Positions 40,319 through 43,980 of a DNA stretch of 43,980 bases are shown one piece after another. The stretch is taken from assembly GCA_964567045.1 (NCBI GenBank), contig CAZMLE010000030.1, forward strand, positions 1 to 43,980, in the 5' to 3' direction. How positions within the stretch are numbered: position 1 is the stretch's first letter; each line of letters begins with the position of its first letter. A model generated the notes under the pieces. The model was not told where the DNA came from. It did not search any database and worked only from the letters and a program-made list of their open reading frames with translations. Made by a program: the position numbers and the translations under genes. The stretch is from JAFNGF01 sp964567045 (GTDB lineage Bacteria; Planctomycetota; Phycisphaerae; Sedimentisphaerales; Anaerobacaceae).

Positions 40319-41281
40319 TTATTGATCTGTGTTTTTCGAAAGTGACCATCCAACCCATCGGCTGTATGCCTTTTCGATCTGTTCCGGGCTTACCTGGCCG
40401 TCCCACAGCGCCACGCCGTACCTTAGCACCAGCGGCTCGCCCGCCGTTATCTTAAGCGGCTCTTTGTGCAGAGCCAGCGTAGCCGATATGTACGCAAACG
40501 GTTTTTCCATAGTAAACCACGTTGCCGGGTGGCGCACGTTGTTCGGATAATCAAACATCGCCACTGTCACCACCTTGCCATCTGCTTTGGCCACGTAGGC
40601 ACACCATTTGGCCCGTTTGTCGTTTGTATTCTCCACGCTGGTCTGGCCCTGCGCATTTATAAACCGCCCGCCCGTATCCATCGACTCTAAAAATCGCATG
40701 CCCAGGCCAAAGTACGGACTGCCCGTCAGTGTAATAGAATCTTTGCTTGCAGGCGGCGACAGCTTGGCAACCCACTTTAGCATGGTAGCATTCTGGTCTT
40801 TCATCTGACAGACCTTAATCGTCCGTAGCTCCTTGGCCAGGATTTCATCGGTTCTCGGATTAACCCACTCTAACTGCTCGTCAAAACCTGCTGATTCCGG
40901 AATATTTGCGTCGCCGGCCTTGACATAATGGGCGAACGACAGATGCCGCTGTCTGCCCGGCTGCTGCTGTTCTTCCCAGAAATTCACGCCATCCACCGCG
41001 ACGGCAAACATCAGGGCGTGGTGATGCAGATGGTCTGCCGGCGCATCTCGCAGGATATTCAGACCCCCCGGAGTGAACAACTGCTGAACGTATGGCTTAT
41101 AAGGAACGCCCTCATACCGATAGCGGAGCAGCACACGGTCGCCCGCACGAACGGCAAGCGCACCGTCGTCCGGCGTAACCGCAATCGACTGCATAGAATA
41201 CGTCACGCAACTGGAGACAGCCATGATTGGCAAAAAAATCGTAAGAACACTCAGAACCGATATGCGTTTTTCTCTGGCCAT
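40319..41281 (-). CDS. DUF6807/PmoA-like lipoprotein
   Basis: This 320-residue protein has a hydrophobic N-terminus ending in a lipobox (AVSSC) and DHLHHHALMFAVAVDGVNFWEE, typical of the DUF6807 (PmoA-named) family. Despite the name it is not a methane monooxygenase subunit. The ATG at 41281 is preferred because AAAGG lies 9 bases upstream; the first ATG, at 41290, is too close to it. It is expected outside the cytoplasmic membrane, working with the sulfatase and oxidoreductase on polysaccharide-derived sugars. Confidence 0.88.
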   Translation of the reverse strand: MAREKRISVLSVLTIFLPIMAVSSCVTYSMQSIAVTPDDGALAVRAGDRVLLRYRYEGVPYKPYVQQLFTPGGLNILRDAPADHLHHHALMFAVAVDGVNFWEEQQQPGRQRHLSFAHYVKAGDANIPESAGFDEQLEWVNPRTDEILAKELRTIKVCQMKDQNATMLKWVAKLSPPASKDSITLTGSPYFGLGMRFLESMDTGGRFINAQGQTSVENTNDKRAKWCAYVAKADGKVVTVAMFDYPNNVRHPATWFTMEKPFAYISATLALHKEPLKITAGEPLVLRYGVALWDGQVSPEQIEKAYSRWVGWSLSKNTDQ

Positions 41282-41294
41282 GACCGTCATCCTT

Positions 41295-42746
41295 TCAACT
41301 TGTGTACACCACCGTCCCGGACTGGTCGACCTCGTAGCCCCACTTCTTTATGTACTCCCAGCCGGGCAAGAAATCGTCCTTTGTCTGTTTTAGCTTTTCG
41401 CAGAGGATGCTGTCCAACCTGCTCTGCAATTCGCTGTGCTCAGGCTTACTGCACAGATTATTAACCTGGTATGGGTCTTTTTCATTGTCATAAAGCAGCC
41501 AGGGGCCTTCCAGGTCGCGGACATAAGTATATCGCCTCGTGCGTATGCCGCGATATTCTTTGCCCCCGTTCGTCCTTTTCCACTGGCCAAAGGGTGACGG
41601 GCAGCTAATCAGGGCCGCATTGTCGGCGGCCTTTTCGCTGCCGCTCACAACGCCGGAAAGATCAGTCCCTTCCACGGTATCTGGCACATTAAGGCCGCTT
41701 AGACCCAGAAGTGTCGGCATGATGTCGGGCGTATTGATCGGCATATCAATTACCCTGCCCTGCCTGCCAAGTGCTGCGGGGTAGCACAGAAGAAGCGGAA
41801 CCATGATTGACTCATCCCACGGCCTTTGCTTATTCTGCTCGCCGTGCGAAAAGAGCATGTCCCCATGGTCGGAGGTAAAGACAAAAATGGTCTGATTTTC
41901 CAGATCAAGCTCTCGCAGTGTCACAACAACCCAGCCAATACAGTCATCCAGAGCAGCGATGTGGGCGTAATATCCAGCCACAGCTTTTTGCGCCGAATCC
42001 AGATACTGTGAAGGGACATTATCCGGTAAGACTAATTTCTTTTGCTCGAAAAGTTCCCTGTATTTTGCAGGAGCGGTGTGATATGGGTCGTGCGGCGGCC
42101 CCCACGAAAGAAAAAGGGCAAAGGGTTTGCCGCCCGCGTGCTGACGAATGTACTGCTCGGCCTGGCGGGTCTGGGCGACGGCGTCGTAACCTTCCCATTT
42201 AAGCAAAACAATCTCATCGCCGTAATAATAAGAGTTGTTATAGTCGTGTGTGCAGCCCATTGCCCGCCAGAATTTAAAGCCCTGGCGTCTTTCTTTCGGA
42301 ATAAACGCGCTTCTATCTCGCCCGTCTAAATGCCATTTGCCGATATACGCAGTCTCATAGCCGGCCTGGTTATACGCCTGGGCAATGGAAACCGCGTCGT
42401 TGCTCAAGCGCACATCGTTCAAAAAAACGCCGTGCGTAAGCGGGTATCTGCCCGTCATCAAGCTCGCGCGATACGGGCAACATACGGGACAGCCGGACAC
42501 CGCACGGCTGAAGTTGATACTTTCTTCGGCCAGTTTATCGAGGTTCGGCGTCCTGACGTCCGGATTACCTGCGTAGCCGGTCGCCTGGGCACGCCATTGG
42601 TCGGCAAAAATAAAGACAAGGTTTGGCTTATCAGGCGCGGGTCTCGGCGAAGCCGTCGCCCAGGACAATTTTCGGCTGAGAATAGCTGAAACCGCTCCGG
42701 CGCCTGCCGCCTGCAGAAATTGTCTTCTTGTGCTGGCTTTTTTCAC
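41295..42746 (-). CDS. Sulfatase (alkaline-phosphatase superfamily), Tat-exported
   Basis: This 483-residue protein has a twin-arginine signal (TRRQFLQAAGAGAVSAI), NLVFIFADQWR near residue 42, and the formylglycine motif at C89: CCPYRASLMTGR. The usual form is CxPSR; here the Ser is Tyr, a variant that should still be recognised if the maturase tolerates it. IGKWHLDG and FTSDHGDML supply other metal ligands. It is a GTG start. It probably removes sulfate from a glycan. A formylglycine-generating or anSME maturase is not in the window. Confidence 0.93.
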   Translation of the reverse strand: MKKASTRRQFLQAAGAGAVSAILSRKLSWATASPRPAPDKPNLVFIFADQWRAQATGYAGNPDVRTPNLDKLAEESINFSRAVSGCPVCCPYRASLMTGRYPLTHGVFLNDVRLSNDAVSIAQAYNQAGYETAYIGKWHLDGRDRSAFIPKERRQGFKFWRAMGCTHDYNNSYYYGDEIVLLKWEGYDAVAQTRQAEQYIRQHAGGKPFALFLSWGPPHDPYHTAPAKYRELFEQKKLVLPDNVPSQYLDSAQKAVAGYYAHIAALDDCIGWVVVTLRELDLENQTIFVFTSDHGDMLFSHGEQNKQRPWDESIMVPLLLCYPAALGRQGRVIDMPINTPDIMPTLLGLSGLNVPDTVEGTDLSGVVSGSEKAADNAALISCPSPFGQWKRTNGGKEYRGIRTRRYTYVRDLEGPWLLYDNEKDPYQVNNLCSKPEHSELQSRLDSILCEKLKQTKDDFLPGWEYIKKWGYEVDQSGTVVYTS

Positions 42747-42791
42747 AGAATTTGCCTGCGCAATTTTAGGACCGACCCGGCATACCTGTTA

Positions 42792-42858
42792 GACACGGAT
42801 TTACACGGATTCACACTGTTTTGGAACTGCTAATTTTCTTGCCGTGTTAATCTGTGTC
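42792..42858. repeat. GACACGGATTTACACGG inverted repeat
   Basis: GACACGGATTTACACGG (42792 on) and CCGTGTTAATCTGTGTC (42842-42858) form an inverted pair matching at 15 of 17 positions. It lies in the 124-bp gap between the isomerase and sulfatase genes. Confidence 0.8.
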
Positions 42859-42870
42859 GAAGAAACGTCA

Positions 42871-43695
42871 TTAGAGCAGGGCTTTGAGGTACTTTATGCT
42901 TCGCTCAGCCTGGTCTATCGTGCCGCACTCGACGCTCAGCACGATGTCACGCGGCGCAGCTTTACAAACCGCAATGACTTTTTTCCAGTCTATGACGCCT
43001 TCGCCGCAGGCGCAACCGGCGGGAGTACCTGTCACCTTGCCACGTTCGGCCTTGGAATGCTGGATGGAAATATCCTTGGCGTGCACATGGACTAATCTAT
43101 TCTTTACCCGCCTCAGCCATGCGATAGGGTCGTGACCTGCAAGGTAGCTATTGCCCGTGTCAAAATTGACGCCGATCGCGGGCGATTTAACCAACTTACA
43201 AATACGGTCAAGACCCGCCGGCGATTTGCTGTACTGCTGGTGCGGCTCGATGCCGATCATAATACCGCGAGGCTCGGCAACCGCCGCTGCTTCGGTCAGC
43301 GTGTACTTCATCAAAACGTGGTCTTCCTCTTCGGTGGTCCAGGGGGGTTTTGGGCCTTCGTCGGTATTGACCACCGGTGCGCCGCACTCGGCTGCGAAGC
43401 GAATTGCCTGCTTGAGATAGTTGCCGCTTATATCGGGCCTGCAAAGGGCGGTGTGCGACGATAGGCCGGAGAGTTTTACGCCGGCTTTTTCGCACGCCCG
43501 CTTGATACGGTACGGGTCGTCCAGCATTGAGACGGTCATGTAGTAGCCGGCTTCGCTCATCAGCTCGCGGCCCCAGTGCACCCACGGCTCAACGTATTTA
43601 TAGCCCAGCTCGGCTGCCTTTTCGATGCCCCACTCGAAGGGCTTATCCGCGTGCCGTACAAACTCCAGATTCACTCCAACATGTACTTTTGCCAT
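42871..43695 (-). CDS. Sugar phosphate isomerase/epimerase (TIM barrel)
   Basis: This 274-residue xylose-isomerase-like TIM barrel has VGVNLEFVRHADKPFEWGIEK region, GIEPHQQYS, GVNFDTGNSYLAG, VHVHAKDIS and SVECG, the usual metal-binding Glu, Asp and His positions. AAGGAGG lies 7 bases before the ATG, a strong site. It follows the permease by 12 bp. It should isomerise or epimerise a sugar or inositol-type substrate imported or released by the neighbours; the substrate is not evident. Confidence 0.9.
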   Translation of the reverse strand: MAKVHVGVNLEFVRHADKPFEWGIEKAAELGYKYVEPWVHWGRELMSEAGYYMTVSMLDDPYRIKRACEKAGVKLSGLSSHTALCRPDISGNYLKQAIRFAAECGAPVVNTDEGPKPPWTTEEEDHVLMKYTLTEAAAVAEPRGIMIGIEPHQQYSKSPAGLDRICKLVKSPAIGVNFDTGNSYLAGHDPIAWLRRVKNRLVHVHAKDISIQHSKAERGKVTGTPAGCACGEGVIDWKKVIAVCKAAPRDIVLSVECGTIDQAERSIKYLKALL

Positions 43696-43707
43696 TTGAT
43701 AACCTCC

Positions 43708-43980
43708 TTATATAAGCTGCCTTAAATAGTCAATTACGCCGGCAAACCGATCCAGCGTCAAGAACATAAGTGCCAAAATCGCGATAATCCACATAGTCGG
43801 CTTGACATCTCCTACTTTGCCGGAAATAGTCTTTATAATTACGAATGAAATAAACCCAAACGCCAAACCTGTGCTAATACTGTAGCTGAGCGCGGTCATC
43901 ACCATTATGATAAAGGCTGGAAAGCCCTCTTCCAAGTTCGCAAAGTCTATCCGCTTGATTTCCTTCATCATAAAAAGCCC
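43708..43980 (-). CDS. NCS2/AzgA-type permease, C-terminal part (cut by window edge)
   Basis: The reading frame is open to the right edge and continues upstream (LFMMKEIKRIDF), so only the last 90 residues are in the window. EGFPAFIIMVMTALSYSIS and GLAFGFISFVIIK are typical of the purine/xanthine permease family (AzgA branch). Two to three helices are visible. The substrate, probably a nucleobase, cannot be confirmed from this fragment. Confidence 0.85.
   Translation of the reverse strand, partial: GLFMMKEIKRIDFANLEEGFPAFIIMVMTALSYSISTGLAFGFISFVIIKTISGKVGDVKPTMWIIAILALMFLTLDRFAGVIDYLRQLI

Noticed and set aside
40319..41281. Particulate methane monooxygenase subunit
   Set aside because: The DUF6807 family is named PmoA in databases but this is an exported lipoprotein without the membrane helices of pMMO; no pmoB or pmoC is present.

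Overview
This window holds an almost complete Wood-Ljungdahl (reductive acetyl-CoA) locus together with its electron-transfer and molybdopterin-cofactor genes, followed by a block of periplasmic carbohydrate and sulfate-ester genes. The GC content is moderate, intergenic palindromic repeats are abundant, and the right end combines a Tat-exported Gfo/Idh/MocA oxidoreductase, a DUF6807/PmoA-like lipoprotein, a sulfatase and a TIM-barrel isomerase. That mix suggests an anaerobic Planctomycetota lineage, perhaps Phycisphaerae or Sedimentisphaerales-like. This is inferred from gene content and is unproven; no rRNA or other marker gene is present.

Region 1 (1-7110, minus strand) is the methyl-branch operon, transcribed leftward: formate-tetrahydrofolate ligase (fhs), a hexulose-phosphate-synthase/RraA fusion, folD, metF, then the small and large subunits of a [NiFe] hydrogenase. 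The large subunit runs off the left edge. Region 2 (7111-7327) is a divergent promoter region with a good sigma70-like promoter on each strand. Region 3 (7328-12891, plus strand) holds a DUF4932 HExxH protein and an NAD-type formate dehydrogenase made of a truncated NuoE-like, a NuoF-like and a catalytic NuoG-like/molybdopterin subunit. The catalytic residue is Cys, not selenocysteine. Region 4 (13016-13960) has a small exported protein and a repeat.

Region 5 (13986-38943, all minus strand) is a run of 25 genes, about 25 kb, reading leftward from 38943: a small protein, a membrane protein, a THEP1-like NTPase, a MobB-like/MobA fusion, moeA, a short moaA, moaC, a MOSC protein, moaB/mog and DUF3786; then cooC2, a four-cluster ferredoxin, a thioredoxin-fold [2Fe-2S] protein, a PAS protein, a SpoIIE phosphatase and a HoxEFU/HydABC-like diaphorase with no hydrogenase catalytic domain; then cooS, acsB, acsC, the corrinoid activator (RACo), acsF, an unexpected SAM methyltransferase, acsD and acsE. 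Many junctions overlap by 1-30 bp, which implies translational coupling.

The genes fit one pathway. Formate dehydrogenase reduces CO2 to formate; Fhs, FolD and MetF carry it to methyl-H4F; AcsE and AcsCD move the methyl group to ACS; CooS makes CO; ACS forms acetyl-CoA. CooC/AcsF and RACo mature or reactivate the metal centres, the Mo-cofactor genes serve the formate dehydrogenase, and the hydrogenase plus diaphorase probably supply and balance electrons. Genes that might be expected but are not seen: metV, fdhD, moaD/moaE, hyp maturases, and an [FeFe] HydA catalytic domain.

Region 6 (39018-43980, minus strand) contains, in transcription order, an NCS2-type permease (cut by the right edge), a sugar isomerase/epimerase, a sulfatase, a DUF6807 lipoprotein and a Gfo/Idh/MocA oxidoreductase. 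A notable secondary theme is that nearly every non-overlapping gene junction carries a different palindromic repeat family. Several repeats run into coding sequence: one lies in frame inside moeA, one supplies the stop codon of the DUF3786 gene, and others form the C-terminal tails of neighbouring proteins. No stretch over 300 bases lacks a gene. No tRNA, rRNA, CRISPR array, insertion sequence or recognisable riboswitch was seen.
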